DNA of 64,000 bases from Parahoeflea halophila (GCF_900220985.1 NZ_OCPC01000006.1:141256-205255), one strand, 5' to 3'; shown: positions 1 to 10,618, numbered from the stretch's first letter. Notes: generated from the letters alone by a model not told the origin. Translations and numbers: made by a program.

Positions 1-1598
1 CGCGTCAGCGCGTATTTGGTCTCGACCGAAACGGAGAGTTCTTCGGCGATGGTGGACAGCTCGGCGCCCTTTTCCAGACGCTGTTTCAGCTCCTCCGCCC
101 TGGCGTCCAGCGCCTCGGCGGTCTTCATCGCAGTCCAGTCGGCGACAACCTGGTCGCGCACCTCATCCAGCGTGCGATCACGGGCTTCCGTCACTTCGTT
201 GACTTCGAACCAGACGAAGCCCTCCGAGCCGATGTTGATCGGCGGAGTTTCGACGCCGATCTCGGCCTCGAACGCGTCCCGGAGCAGGGCCTGCGATTCC
301 GGAATGTCGCTGACGACCGTGCCGTCCGGCGTCTGGCCGCTGCGATCGACGGCGTCGATCGTCACCGGCTTGAGCTTTTGCTGGGCGGCAGCCTCGGCCA
401 GCGTCATGCCGCTGGCGCGGGCATCTTCATAGGCGTCATGCACATCGAGCAGCACCTGCGATGCTTCCGCCAGCGCCAGTTGCTCGCGGATCTCCGACTC
501 GACATCTTCGAAGCTCTTCGCGTCTTCCGGCGTGATCTCGGCCACGCGCAGGATCACCGGGCCGAACTGACCGTCGACCACCGGCGTGGTTCCTCCGGCT
601 TCGCTCACTGCGAAAACCGCGTCTGCCAGCGATTGGTCGGGCAGGGTGGCCTTGGCAAAGCTGCCGATCCGCACATCGCTTGCACTGCGGCCCTGCTCGG
701 CGATCAGATCGTCGAAGCTTTTTCCGCCTGCCAGTTCCGCAGCGGCTGCGTCAGCGGCAGCCCGGTCGGCGAACACCAGCTGGTCGATGGTCCGGGTTTC
801 GGGCGTCGTGTAACGGTCCTTGCGTGCCTCGTAATCGGCGCGTGCGGTTTCCGCCGAAATCGCATCCGGATCGGCAATGTCTTCGGTCTGCAGCTTCACG
901 TAGGTGATCTTGCGGTATTCCGGGGCCGCGTAGCGGGCCTTGTTTTCATCGAAGAAAGACGAAAGTTCGGAATCGCTCGGGGCCGCTACCGGATCAATGT
1001 TCGCCTTGGTCAGCAGCAGGTAATTCACATCACGGGTTTGTGCATCATATTGTGCCAACGCCCGGATCAGCGCGTCGGGGGCATCAAAACCATCCGAGAC
1101 CGCTTCGACGATCTGTGTGCGCACGGCCACTTGGCCGCGGCTGCGCAGATAGTCTTCCTCGGTCATGCCGACCGAGCTGAGCACGCGGCGAAAATTGTTG
1201 CGGTCGAAACGCCCGTTGAAATCGTGAAACGCCGTGTCTTCCGCGATCAGGCTTGCAAGCCGGTCATCCGAAAGCCCCAGATTCATCTCGCGTGCCTGTT
1301 CGTCCAGAAGCGCGCCGGCGATCAATTGCGAATAGACTTGGTTCTCGATGCCGAAGGCCCGCGCCTGTTCGGTTGACAGCCGTTGGCCGATCTGCTCGCT
1401 CACCGCGCCGACCTGCCGGTCATAGGCAAGCCGGAACTCGTTCGGGCTCACCACTGTTTCGCCGACCGTGATTACGGCCGTGTTGCCGGCATTCAGGATT
1501 GATCCGGAAATGCCCCACACGCCGAACGAGGCGACCAGCAAGACCAGAAGGAATTTGGCGACCCAACCTTGGGCGCCCCTACGCAAAATATCAAGCAT
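1..1598 (-). CDS. PpiD-like peptidylprolyl isomerase / SurA N-terminal domain protein (3' end cut by window)
   Basis: Reading the minus strand from an ATG at 1598 (AGGAG ribosome binding site just upstream) gives 532 codons that run off the window edge without a stop. The start MLDILRRGAQGWVAKFLL leads into one membrane segment (about residues 13-33), then a SurA_N-like helical region and a parvulin-type PPIC domain (about 260-355, with the GGKSFDDL and IGSFAKATLP segments). The PpiD family is anchored to the inner membrane and helps outer-membrane and periplasmic proteins fold after Sec export. Family members are usually around 630 residues, so roughly 100 C-terminal residues are missing here. 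It is transcribed divergently from the diguanylate cyclase gene. The family assignment is firm; true isomerase activity is less certain, because PpiD parvulin domains are often inactive. Confidence 0.85.
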   Translation of the reverse strand, partial: MLDILRRGAQGWVAKFLLVLLVASFGVWGISGSILNAGNTAVITVGETVVSPNEFRLAYDRQVGAVSEQIGQRLSTEQARAFGIENQVYSQLIAGALLDEQAREMNLGLSDDRLASLIAEDTAFHDFNGRFDRNNFRRVLSSVGMTEEDYLRSRGQVAVRTQIVEAVSDGFDAPDALIRALAQYDAQTRDVNYLLLTKANIDPVAAPSDSELSSFFDENKARYAAPEYRKITYVKLQTEDIADPDAISAETARADYEARKDRYTTPETRTIDQLVFADRAAADAAAAELAGGKSFDDLIAEQGRSASDVRIGSFAKATLPDQSLADAVFAVSEAGGTTPVVDGQFGPVILRVAEITPEDAKSFEDVESEIREQLALAEASQVLLDVHDAYEDARASGMTLAEAAAQQKLKPVTIDAVDRSGQTPDGTVVSDIPESQALLRDAFEAEIGVETPPINIGSEGFVWFEVNEVTEARDRTLDEVRDQVVADWTAMKTAEALDARAEELKQRLEKGAELSTIAEELSVSVETKYALT

Positions 1599-1920
1599 CA
1601 AAGCTCCTGCGGCAACAACATCATCGGCTGCATTCCGGCTCGGATCCCGGTCAGGCAAACCACACCCTCGTCCCTTTAGACCAATCCTTGCCCGAAATGA
1701 AGAGTGACGCCGCCGATTGCATGGTGCGGACCAGTTCGGTGCCGTGTGCATTGGCCCGGCGTGACACAAGCTCCTGTCGGCGGGGACGCCGCCAGCCGGG
1801 CTGGTTGCGGGCGTTTCCCGGCAATCCGGGACTGAAACACCGGCTCCGCGGGTGCGGGCAATTAGCAAACTTTCAATCTGTGTTGACTAAAATAGTCCTG
1901 GATATTTGTTGTCTTGCTAG
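1599..1920. promoter_or_regulatory. Divergent intergenic region between the PpiD-like and GGDEF genes
   Basis: No convincing gene lies in these 322 bases; the short reading frames are arginine- and proline-rich shadows. The stretch holds two small perfect hairpins (CCAGC/GCTGG at 1792-1804 and CCCGG/CCGGG at 1817-1830). Near the plus-strand gene a TTGACT hexamer at 1883-1888 resembles a -35 box, but the sequence 16-18 bases downstream is a poor -10. It most likely carries the promoters of both flanking genes; exact sites cannot be fixed by eye. Confidence 0.4.
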
Positions 1921-2979
1921 GTGAATTGCCTCGTGGTTCAGTCGGAGAATGGTGACAGCGTCGATCCCGCGATGACGGTGGTCACCAAGATGCGCGAGCG
2001 TGGCATTTCCTCGCTGCCCCGCAATTACGAGCTGGTCTATCAGTTCCTCAACAGCTCCAACACCGCGTTGATCCGTGAGTTCGCGGCACTCGGCCGGCGG
2101 CCGAGCCAGGAACAGCTGGATGCCATCGGCAGGAAATTTCTGCCGCACCACCATGACATCAGGACAGTCGACCAGAGCCGCGAGCGTATTTCGGGCGAGA
2201 TGAGGGACGTGATCAACCTGGTCAAACAGGAACAAATGGCGCTGCGAAAATACTCCTCACTGCTTGGAGACACGTCGTCCCGCATGTCCGAGAACGCTTC
2301 AACCCCCGATCGCCTCGATGGGCTTGTCAAGGTTCTGTCCTCGGCGACCGGCGACACCATGAAGAAAGGTGACACGATACTCGTACAGATAGTTGAGCGC
2401 GCTGATGAGATGGCGCAACTCAAGTCCGAACTCGAGGAGTACAAGCGCCTCGCCAGCATTGATCCCGTCACCCGGTTGTCAAACCGCCGGGCCTTTGACG
2501 CGCGGTTGGCGGCGATTTTCGATGACACCTCAAACACCATGCACCACGCGCTCCTGGTAGCCGATATTGACCACTTCAAGACCTTCAACGATACCTATGG
2601 TCATCAGGTCGGCGACCGCGTGCTTGGCGCCGCGGCTGCCGTCATGAAAACCGCGTTGAACCCGGACGCCTTTGTGGCACGGATCGGCGGCGAGGAATTC
2701 GCAGTGGTCCTGCACGGCATCAGTCTGGAAGGAGCAAAGCAGACCGCCGAACGCATTCGGCTGGCAATCGAATCCACACCGCTGAAGAACCACAATGACG
2801 ACATCGATTGTGGTCGGATCACCATGAGTTTCGGTCTGTGCATGGCAACCGACGCCTCCAGCGCGGACGATTTGTACCGAAAGGCTGATATCGCGCTCTA
2901 TGCTGCAAAGGATGCCGGACGCAACCAGCTGAAGGTCCACATCCCGCTTTTACAGAGGCTGCCTTTCCTCAAGCGCTAG
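1921..2979 (+). CDS. Diguanylate cyclase (GGDEF domain)
   Basis: This 352-residue protein has an N-terminal helical domain of about 165 residues without recognisable sensor motifs or membrane segments, followed by a full GGDEF domain (about 178-340). The active-site motif is GGEEF at residues 256-260, so the protein should make cyclic-di-GMP from two GTP in the cytoplasm. The inhibitory I-site RxxD that normally sits five residues before this motif is NPDA here, so classical product inhibition is probably absent. The start is uncertain: GTG at 1921, GTG at 1933, or ATG at 1972, where similarity to relatives seems to begin. A PilZ-like candidate receptor gene follows 138 bases downstream. Confidence 0.88.
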   Translation: MNCLVVQSENGDSVDPAMTVVTKMRERGISSLPRNYELVYQFLNSSNTALIREFAALGRRPSQEQLDAIGRKFLPHHHDIRTVDQSRERISGEMRDVINLVKQEQMALRKYSSLLGDTSSRMSENASTPDRLDGLVKVLSSATGDTMKKGDTILVQIVERADEMAQLKSELEEYKRLASIDPVTRLSNRRAFDARLAAIFDDTSNTMHHALLVADIDHFKTFNDTYGHQVGDRVLGAAAAVMKTALNPDAFVARIGGEEFAVVLHGISLEGAKQTAERIRLAIESTPLKNHNDDIDCGRITMSFGLCMATDASSADDLYRKADIALYAAKDAGRNQLKVHIPLLQRLPFLKR

Positions 2980-3117
2980 CCTCTGCGCAGGTCATCCTCA
3001 TTTGGGTTTCGATTTTATCCCGACGCGCGAATGGCCGCGCTGCATTTGGTTCAGAATTTTTTCACGATGGTCGTCTATATTGGTACCAGCTCAGGCAGCG
3101 GTATAGGGGGTTTCTAC

Positions 3118-3579
3118 ATGGCTTCAGACACCGGAAATCAAGCCGAACAGTCACGTGATAATTACTATCGCAGTTCCGATGTACGCTATGGAGCCCGCTG
3201 TCCGGGCGTTGTCGAGCTGACATTCACGGATGGGAAACACTACATCGCCCTTACCGGTATGATCGTTAACCTGTCGGTCACCGGTTGTCTTTTCTCAAAC
3301 GACCGATTGCCCTGGACCGGCATGGATGCGCAGGGAGGCCTCGATTCGGTGTTTGACGTGATCCATAGGAGATGCCGCGTCTATATTCCGTGGATCAATG
3401 TCAATTCGACAGCGCGGATACGCCGAATTGGATGCTTCATTATCGGGACTGAGTTTGACCAGCCACTTGATGAACTGCTGGTGAAATCGGTCGCCAGGCT
3501 GGAACCCAACCGCAAACGACGGTTCAGTCCGAAGGCTCCCGGCAGATACAATCGCGTGCTTCCGGTACGGTGTGCCTGA
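3118..3579 (+). CDS. PilZ-like domain protein
   Basis: A 153-residue soluble protein. I chose the ATG at 3118 because an AGGGGG ribosome binding site lies seven bases ahead; the frame is open further upstream to 3031, but that start has no binding site. An arginine-containing stretch (RSSDVRYGAR, about residues 17-26) followed by NLSVTG (about 55-60) fits the two parts of the PilZ cyclic-di-GMP site, RxxxR and (D/N)xSxxG. The C-terminal tail is basic. The neighbouring diguanylate cyclase supports a c-di-GMP effector role, which is inference. The arginine motif is not a canonical RRxxR, so binding is not assured, and it could be a degenerate PilZ fold. Confidence 0.55.
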   Translation: MASDTGNQAEQSRDNYYRSSDVRYGARCPGVVELTFTDGKHYIALTGMIVNLSVTGCLFSNDRLPWTGMDAQGGLDSVFDVIHRRCRVYIPWINVNSTARIRRIGCFIIGTEFDQPLDELLVKSVARLEPNRKRRFSPKAPGRYNRVLPVRCA

Positions 3580-3696
3580 ACGGTTCTGAAATGAACTGGC
3601 TGGACGCGCTTCTCCGCCAGCCCCCGGTCGCCGGCTGTTGCAAATAAAGCCCGGTCTGCTAAGCCCCGTTCACGACATTCGGACCGGAGATTGACA

Positions 3697-4467
3697 ATGA
3701 CACCTGACATTCGCCCGCTCGTGGCAGGCAACTGGAAGATGAACGGCACGCGCGAAAACCTTGACCAGATCAAGGCCATTGCCGAAGGCCTCGGTCCGGA
3801 TCTCGCCGACGGGATCGATGCTTTGATCTGCCCGCCCGCGACGCTTCTCTATGTCGCCACCGCGATCGCCGAACAGACCCCGCTGTCGATCGGCGCCCAG
3901 GATTGTCACGATCAGCAGAGCGGTGCCTATACCGGCGACATCTCGGCTGAGATGATTGCCGATTGTCTCGGTGAATATGCGCTGGTCGGCCATTCCGAAC
4001 GCCGCACCCTGCATGGCGAAGACAACGAGACCGTGCGCGCCAAGGCCGAGGCCGCCAAACGTGCGGGGCTTGTCCGCGTCATCTGCATCGGCGAGACCGA
4101 ATCCGAGCGCAAGTCCGGCGACACGCTCAAGGTGCTGGGCGCCCAGCTTTCAGGCTCCGTGCCCGACGGGGCGACGGCCGCCGACACCGTCATTGCCTAT
4201 GAGCCGGTCTGGGCCATCGGCACCGGCCTGACGCCGACCGTCGATGACGTCGCCGAAGCCCATGCCTTCATCCGCTCCGAGATGAAATCCCGTTTTGCGG
4301 GCGAGGGGGCTTCGATGCGCTTGCTCTATGGCGGTTCGGTCAAGCCCGGCAATGCCGCCGAACTGCTCGGCGTTGCCCATGTCGACGGCGCCCTGATTGG
4401 CGGTGCGAGCTTGAAAGCGGACGACTTCCTCGCCATTTGTAAGGCCTGTCGCGGCCTCCTGGGCTGA
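3697..4467 (+). CDS. tpiA: Triosephosphate isomerase
   Basis: This cytoplasmic enzyme interconverts dihydroxyacetone phosphate and glyceraldehyde 3-phosphate. The 256-residue length is normal. Near the N-terminus GNWKMNG holds the substrate-binding Asn and Lys, GHSERR carries the catalytic histidine, [11 protein letters not shown] the catalytic glutamate with the flexible loop 6, and YGGSVKP the phosphate-binding loop. The ATG at 3697 is preferred over a TTG two codons earlier because GGAG at 3686-3689 is then at normal spacing. secG follows 130 bases later in the same direction, the usual Rhizobiales order. Confidence 0.97.
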   Translation: MTPDIRPLVAGNWKMNGTRENLDQIKAIAEGLGPDLADGIDALICPPATLLYVATAIAEQTPLSIGAQDCHDQQSGAYTGDISAEMIADCLGEYALVGHSERRTLHGEDNETVRAKAEAAKRAGLVRVICIGETESERKSGDTLKVLGAQLSGSVPDGATAADTVIAYEPVWAIGTGLTPTVDDVAEAHAFIRSEMKSRFAGEGASMRLLYGGSVKPGNAAELLGVAHVDGALIGGASLKADDFLAICKACRGLLG

Positions 4468-4597
4468 TCGGGCAGCGAGATTATATCCCGGCTTGGCGCT
4501 GTTACGGCCAGTCGGGACTTGGAAAGCTTGCTGCCCTCGTGTAAAGAGCCGCAAAACCGGACCAAGATTGCGCCCGAAACGGGCAGGAAAGAAGCCG

Positions 4598-4972
4598 ATG
4601 CAAACCGTTTTGATTGTTATCCATCTCATGATCGTGCTGGCGCTTGTCGGCATCGTGTTGATCCAGCGCTCGGAAGGCGGTGGCCTTGGTATTGGCGGCG
4701 GCTCGGGCTTCATGTCGGCGCGCGGTGCCGCAAGTGCCTTGACCCGCACCACCGGCATTCTCGCCGCGGCCTTCTTCGCCACATCGCTGGCGCTCGGCAT
4801 TCTCGCCCGCTACAGCGAAAGTCCGACCGACATTCTCGACCGCATTCCGTCCCAGACCCAGGGCACCGGCTCCGGCGTCCTCGACCAGCTCGGCGGCGCG
4901 GCCGCTCCGGCGGGCGGTGACATCCCGGCTGCACCCGAGGCCCCGGCCTCCGACGTTCCTACCGGCCAGTAA
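4598..4972 (+). CDS. secG: Preprotein translocase subunit SecG
   Basis: SecG is the small auxiliary subunit of the SecYEG channel in the inner membrane. The 124-residue protein has two membrane helices (about residues 3-23 and 50-70) joined by a glycine-rich loop containing GLGIGGGSGFMSARGA, a hallmark of the family. A long Ala/Pro/Gly-rich tail of about 50 residues follows, as in other alphaproteobacteria. The ATG at 4598 is preceded by AGGAAAG. The frame is open upstream, but that part matches no SecG. A strong hairpin terminator follows the stop. Confidence 0.95.
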   Translation: MQTVLIVIHLMIVLALVGIVLIQRSEGGGLGIGGGSGFMSARGAASALTRTTGILAAAFFATSLALGILARYSESPTDILDRIPSQTQGTGSGVLDQLGGAAAPAGGDIPAAPEAPASDVPTGQ

Positions 4973-4988
4973 GGCCGACAATGTCGCA

Positions 4989-5024
4989 AACCGGCGGATG
5001 GCATCTGGCCACCGCCGGTTTTTT
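4989..5024 (+). terminator. Rho-independent terminator after secG
   Basis: The stem AACCGGCGG (4989-4997) pairs with CCGCCGGTT (5012-5020), and the loop contains a further TGGC/GCCA pairing. A run of six T ends at 5024. It separates tpiA-secG from pyrG. Confidence 0.85.
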
Positions 5025-5108
5025 CATGCGGTTTTCATGGCAATTCGATTGTTATGCACCGCTAAAATGCGCCATCTGATTTTTGGGGTGGCGGAATCAG
5101 CATTCTAA

Positions 5109-6764
<1,656 letters not shown>

Positions 6765-7019
6765 AAAGCTGCGGCTTCTCCCTTGCTGGAGAGGAAGCAC
6801 TGTCAAAATCTTGGCCGTAGTCTCAGCTGCTCGGATGTCTTGCCGCCTGAGATGAGGCCATAACGTCCTCTGGCGATACGGCTACATGACGATATGATCT
6901 GAAGAAGATCGTAGCGGCTGTGTCTTCGCCAATTCACGCCAAACAAACCCGTGGCCACCGTCATCCCTTCACGCTACCTTGCCTGGACACCCTTTCGGAC
7001 TTGGCAAGGACTATACTGC

Positions 7020-8435
7020 ATGCGGCATTTCCGTCTTTTCATCTCCATCATTGTGCTCGGGCTTGCCCTCCCCACCACCGCGATCGCCCAGGACAGCGTC
7101 GAGCCGGCCGGGCCGACCATCGAGATCGGCGACAGCGTCACCTCCGACAACGAGATCCGCAGCCGAATCCAGACCATCTTTCGCGAGATCGAGGGGTTGA
7201 ACCGGATCTTCGTCTCCGTCAGTTCGGGCGTCGTTACCCTGAGCGGCCAGGTCGAGGAAGCGCCGCTTGCCAAGAAGGCCGAGGATCTGGTCAGCCGTGT
7301 CTCGGGCGTTGTCGCCATTGAAAACCAGCTGACCGAACAGACGGCCGTCACCGAGCGTCTCAAGCCGGTCATCGGCCGTTTCGAAAACCGCATGCAGCAG
7401 ACGCTGGACTATCTGCCTCTGATCCTGGTCGCGGCCCTCGTCTGGCTGCTGATCGGCATGCTGGGCTGGTTCGTCACCACCCGCAAGCAGCCATGGGACT
7501 GGCTCACGCCGAACGCCTTTATCGCCGATCTGCTGCGCCAGACGGTCTGGCTGGCCTTCGTCATGCTGGGGGCACTAATGGCGCTCGATATTCTGGGGGC
7601 AACCGCGGTGCTCGGCACCATTCTGGGTGCCGTCGGCATCATTGGCCTGGCCATCGGCTTCGCCGTCAAGGACACTGTGGAGAACTACATCGCCTCCATC
7701 CTGCTTTCGATCCGCCAGCCGTTCCAGCCGCGGGATTTCATCGCGCTCGAGGGCATGGAGGGGTTCGTCATCCGGCTCACCTCGCGCGCCACCATTCTGA
7801 TGGATATCGACGGAAATCACATCCGCATCCCCAATGCCACGGTGTTCAAGGCCAGGATCGTCAATTATTCCCGAAACCCGGAGCGCCGCTTCTCCTTCGA
7901 GCTCGGTGTCGACGCCGACAGCGTGCTGCACGAGGCACTGGCGGTCTGCCACGACACGTTGGCCGGTCTGGATTTCGTGCTGCGCAATCCCGAACCCGGT
8001 GCCTGGATCGAGAAGGTCGGTGATTCCAATGTCCTGATCGGCGTTTCCGGCTGGATCAACCAGACCGAGACCGATTTCGTCAAGGCCCGCTCCGAAGCCA
8101 TCCGCACGGTCAAGACCGCGCTCGAACAGGCAGGCTTCGCGCTGCCGGAACCGATCTACCGCCTGCGCTTCGACAACGGCATGCCGGTGCCGGCCGCAGG
8201 CCGGCCGGATACGGGCCGGCAAGTGTCTCCGGGCGAACCGGGCTCGGCCACGCTCAAACCGGTTCCGGCGCCCGAACCCAAGCAAGCCGGCACGCCGCCG
8301 CCGGAACAGGTCACCGACACCGGTGTCGACGAGGCGGTTCTCCGCAAGGTCGAGGATGAGCGCCAGCAGCAAGCCGGCACCGACCTCTTGTCAGAGGACG
8401 GCAAGGATGAACTCGGAGAAAGACCGAAAGCGTGA
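7020..8435 (+). CDS. Mechanosensitive channel of the MscS family with N-terminal BON domain
   Basis: From the ATG at 7020 (AAGGA nine bases ahead) the protein has 471 residues. It begins with a signal peptide ending near TAIAQ, then a BON domain (about 38-110) likely in the periplasm, then about three membrane helices (roughly 130-220). The pore-lining helix and beta-domain follow, with the MscS signature around GLAIGFAVKDTVENYIASI and DFIALEGMEGFV, then a cytoplasmic alpha/beta region. The last 75 residues are Pro/Glu-rich and probably disordered. MscS channels release solutes on osmotic down-shock; BON domains bind membranes or envelope components. It is flanked by gene-free stretches and appears to be a single-gene unit. 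Confidence 0.88.
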   Translation: MRHFRLFISIIVLGLALPTTAIAQDSVEPAGPTIEIGDSVTSDNEIRSRIQTIFREIEGLNRIFVSVSSGVVTLSGQVEEAPLAKKAEDLVSRVSGVVAIENQLTEQTAVTERLKPVIGRFENRMQQTLDYLPLILVAALVWLLIGMLGWFVTTRKQPWDWLTPNAFIADLLRQTVWLAFVMLGALMALDILGATAVLGTILGAVGIIGLAIGFAVKDTVENYIASILLSIRQPFQPRDFIALEGMEGFVIRLTSRATILMDIDGNHIRIPNATVFKARIVNYSRNPERRFSFELGVDADSVLHEALAVCHDTLAGLDFVLRNPEPGAWIEKVGDSNVLIGVSGWINQTETDFVKARSEAIRTVKTALEQAGFALPEPIYRLRFDNGMPVPAAGRPDTGRQVSPGEPGSATLKPVPAPEPKQAGTPPPEQVTDTGVDEAVLRKVEDERQQQAGTDLLSEDGKDELGERPKA

Positions 8436-8708
8436 ACCTCGTGAGGAAGAACGCCATACTCGCGCTGTCAACGCTATGTCCCGGAGGAGAATGGAACGGC
8501 CGGCGTGTCCTCGCGGCAGCTGCGTGACGTCAATCTACAGCCCGACCCCGTTCTATAGATAACGGCAGTCGCGTCCCGCCCGGCTTGTGGCAGATCGGCG
8601 AAGCGGCGTCCAGAGGGCGGTGACGACATTTGAGGGCAGGGGGGACGGGCTACTATCCGGTGCCGCGGCAATATCTCTACCACATCGGCATTGCTTCTGC
8701 TTACAAGG

Positions 8709-8816
8709 GGGACGTTCCACACCCTAAAACCGACCCCCTCTCTGACAAGATCTAAGGCTTTGCTGAAGCTAAGGCCATGAATTAGCTTTCTCCCCGACCA
8801 AGGGGGAGAGGGTGCG
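8709..8816. repeat. Possible dispersed intergenic repeat with pyrimidine/purine hairpin
   Basis: This stretch contains a perfect seven-base stem, TCTCCCC (8789-8795) pairing with GGGGAGA (8803-8809), and a second related ACCCCCTCTCT tract about 50 bases upstream that can pair with the same purine strand. Short palindromes with CTCCCC...GGGGAG cores are common dispersed intergenic elements in Rhizobiales, so I suspect one of that kind. Only one copy is visible in this window, so its repeat nature is inference. Confidence 0.3.
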
Positions 8817-8929
8817 CGCCGCGCTATCGCGAACAAGTTTTCCCACAATTTCATCCCCATCCTCCTAACATATGCCATCATTATTGCGCTTCCGCTGCCG
8901 GATGGATCGCGAACGTATCGGACCAGGTG

Positions 8930-9300
8930 GGAGGATTGCCTTTCGGGACCTGCCATGACGTGCGGCAGGGCCTGGGAGGAGGCGGTGACAAGTGCGGCTC
9001 CGTCGGCGGCCTCGGTGGTGTGACAACCTCCGGGATCAGCCGGCCACCGGGACGTCCCCGGGTCCTGCATGCTCACGCAGGCGGGACCGGACAGCGAACC
9101 GGGCCTGTGGCGGAGGTCTGCCCCGTTGGAAGGACGGGGAGATGCTTCGTGCCGGAGACCGCACCAAACGCTTCCGCCGCGGCCCCGGTCCGGGTTGCGG
9201 CCTGGGGAAACCCATGGACCTCCGCGTCGGGTGAAAACCCTCAAGCGGATGAGCGAAGCAGTGACTGCCTGTCGGATGCGGACATCATCCGGCGATAGTC
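8930..9300. ncRNA. Candidate structured RNA of unknown class
   Basis: Within 370 bases there are at least six short stems: CCTGC/GCAGG (9064-9081), CCCCGT/ACGGGG (9121-9139), TGGG-GAAA-CCCA (9203-9214), GGGT-GAAA-ACCC (9229-9240) enclosed by CCGC/GCGG (9222-9248), GCAG/CTGC (9258-9268) and CGGATG/CATCCG (9273-9291). Two have GAAA tetraloops, a mark of folded RNA. I compared it by eye with RNase P RNA, tmRNA, SRP RNA, the cobalamin and TPP riboswitches and group II introns, and it matches none. High GC makes chance hairpins likely, so this is only a candidate; strand and ends are not defined. Confidence 0.3.
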
Positions 9301-9584
9301 GGGCCGTGCGCAGGCTGCGCCACTCAATTTACTCTTCACTCCGTAAGGCAATGCCCGCGTGCGGCCCTCCGGACCCGAAACTCAAGCTCCAACCCCGGCG
9401 GCCACCCGCGCGGGCTCAAGAAGGCTGCGCGCCGGGCACGACACCAAACTGCTGCAACTGGGATTCGTGCAGATCGATGAACAGCCGCCGACCGGCATTA
9501 CCTGCGAACGGCAGTAACATGCAGATACGCCAGGGGCCGCCTGGCTTCTGGCCTTGCAAGGGACCACCGTGTTGAAGCAGCGAG

Positions 9585-10454
9585 TTACTTCGCCTTCTTC
9601 ACATAGGCCGACATCAGTGCGGCCATGCGGGCGTTGCGGATTGCCGAGGTGTTCTCGCCCATCACCACACCGACCACGGATTTGCCCTGGTGGCGGACCG
9701 AGGTAGCGAGATTGAAACCCGAGGCGCGGGTGTAGCCGGTCTTGAGCCCGTCGGCCCCCGGGATCATGTCCAGCGCCTTGTTGTGGCCCTTGATGGTGCG
9801 GCCGGCCACGGTAACTTCCTTCTGCCCGAAGTAAGCGTAGTAATGCGGGAACGTCCGTCTGAGCGCGATCGACAGGATCGCCATGTCGGTGGCGGTCGTC
9901 ACCTGTTCGCTGTCGGGCAGGCCCGAGGCGTTCTTGAACACTGTCCGCTTCATCCCGAGCGCCCGTGCCTTGGCGGTCATCATCTGGGCAAAGCGCGCTT
10001 CCGATCCGCCGCCGAGAAATTCGGCTGTCGCCGTGGCCACATCATTGGCGGATTTTACCACCAGCACCCGGATTGCGGTGTCGACCGGAATCGTCTGCCC
10101 CGGCTTCAGCCCCAGTTTGGACGGCGGACGTGCAGCGGCATTCTTTGAAATCGGGATCAGGTCGTTGCGGCTGATCCGGCCCTCGTCCATCGCCTCGAAC
10201 AGCATGTAGAGCGTCATCATCTTGGTCAGCGAGGCCGGGTAGCGCAACTCGTTGACATTGGCGCCATAGAGCATCTTGCCGGTCTTTGCGTCGACCACGA
10301 TGGCCGCGTATTTCTCGGTTGTCGGTGCGATCGGCGCAACCACGTCCTCGATCGACCCGCCGGTTGACGCGCAGCCGGAGACTGCGGCCGCCACCAGCAC
10401 CGACATCAGCAGAATGCGGCAATGGCGCAAGGCGCCAGCAAACAGTCCGGTCAA
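9585..10454 (-). CDS. D-alanyl-D-alanine carboxypeptidase, lipoprotein-like (penicillin-binding protein family)
   Basis: The enzyme trims the terminal D-Ala of peptidoglycan stem peptides. All three serine-peptidase S11 motifs are visible: SLTK (catalytic Ser and Lys), SAN, and KTG in LKTGYT. I place the start at a TTG (10454) because GGGAG lies six bases ahead, giving 289 residues; the ATG at 10406 lacks a binding site. The N-terminus is a short signal sequence ending in VSGC, which fits a lipobox, so the protein is probably a lipid-anchored periplasmic enzyme. The membrane-anchoring C-terminal region of DacA-type enzymes is absent. It is divergent from the VOC-kdsA pair. Confidence 0.87.
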   Translation of the reverse strand: MTGLFAGALRHCRILLMSVLVAAAVSGCASTGGSIEDVVAPIAPTTEKYAAIVVDAKTGKMLYGANVNELRYPASLTKMMTLYMLFEAMDEGRISRNDLIPISKNAAARPPSKLGLKPGQTIPVDTAIRVLVVKSANDVATATAEFLGGGSEARFAQMMTAKARALGMKRTVFKNASGLPDSEQVTTATDMAILSIALRRTFPHYYAYFGQKEVTVAGRTIKGHNKALDMIPGADGLKTGYTRASGFNLATSVRHQGKSVVGVVMGENTSAIRNARMAALMSAYVKKAK

Positions 10455-10618
10455 AACTCGCTCCCGTTCGAAACCCGTTAACTGATTACCGTGTGGCCAC
10501 GATTCCCGCAAGGGTGGCGGGTTTTCAGCCATCAGGCGGCCCGCCAGCCACCAACGCCGCGGTTGCACCCGATCCGGGCTTGCTGATATGGGGAGGGCCG
10601 AACGGAGCAAGACTTTTC

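Larger units (their letters stand above)
8436..9584. other. Gene-poor region of about 1.15 kb with a repeat-like hairpin and a hairpin-rich block
   Basis: No frame here gives a recognisable protein: the longer ones (for example 8474-9244 on the minus strand and 9069-9575 on the plus strand) are low-complexity, rich in Arg, Pro, Ser and Gly, and lack ribosome binding sites. Two sub-regions stand out and are listed separately: a repeat-like element near 8.7-8.8 kb and a structured block at 8.93-9.30 kb. A short GTG-started frame at 9359-9517 (52 codons, C-terminus ending GITCERQ) has less biased composition and might be a small or relic gene, but I cannot support it. The left edge presumably contains the 3' end of the mscS transcript, and the right edge the 3' end of the minus-strand carboxypeptidase gene. 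Confidence 0.5.

Noticed and set aside
378-1376. Plus-strand frame of 332 codons across the PpiD-like gene
   Set aside because: Shadow of the minus-strand gene, which has a good start and a domain match.
8474-9244. Minus-strand frame of 256 codons in the gene-free region after the MscS gene
   Set aside because: Arg/Ser/Pro-rich without domain, includes a repeat-like palindrome and the hairpin block; reads as non-coding.
8930-9300. RNase P RNA, tmRNA, cobalamin riboswitch or group II intron in the hairpin block
   Set aside because: The conserved cores (such as GAGGAAAGTCC of RNase P, the B12 box, or intron domain V) are absent on both strands.
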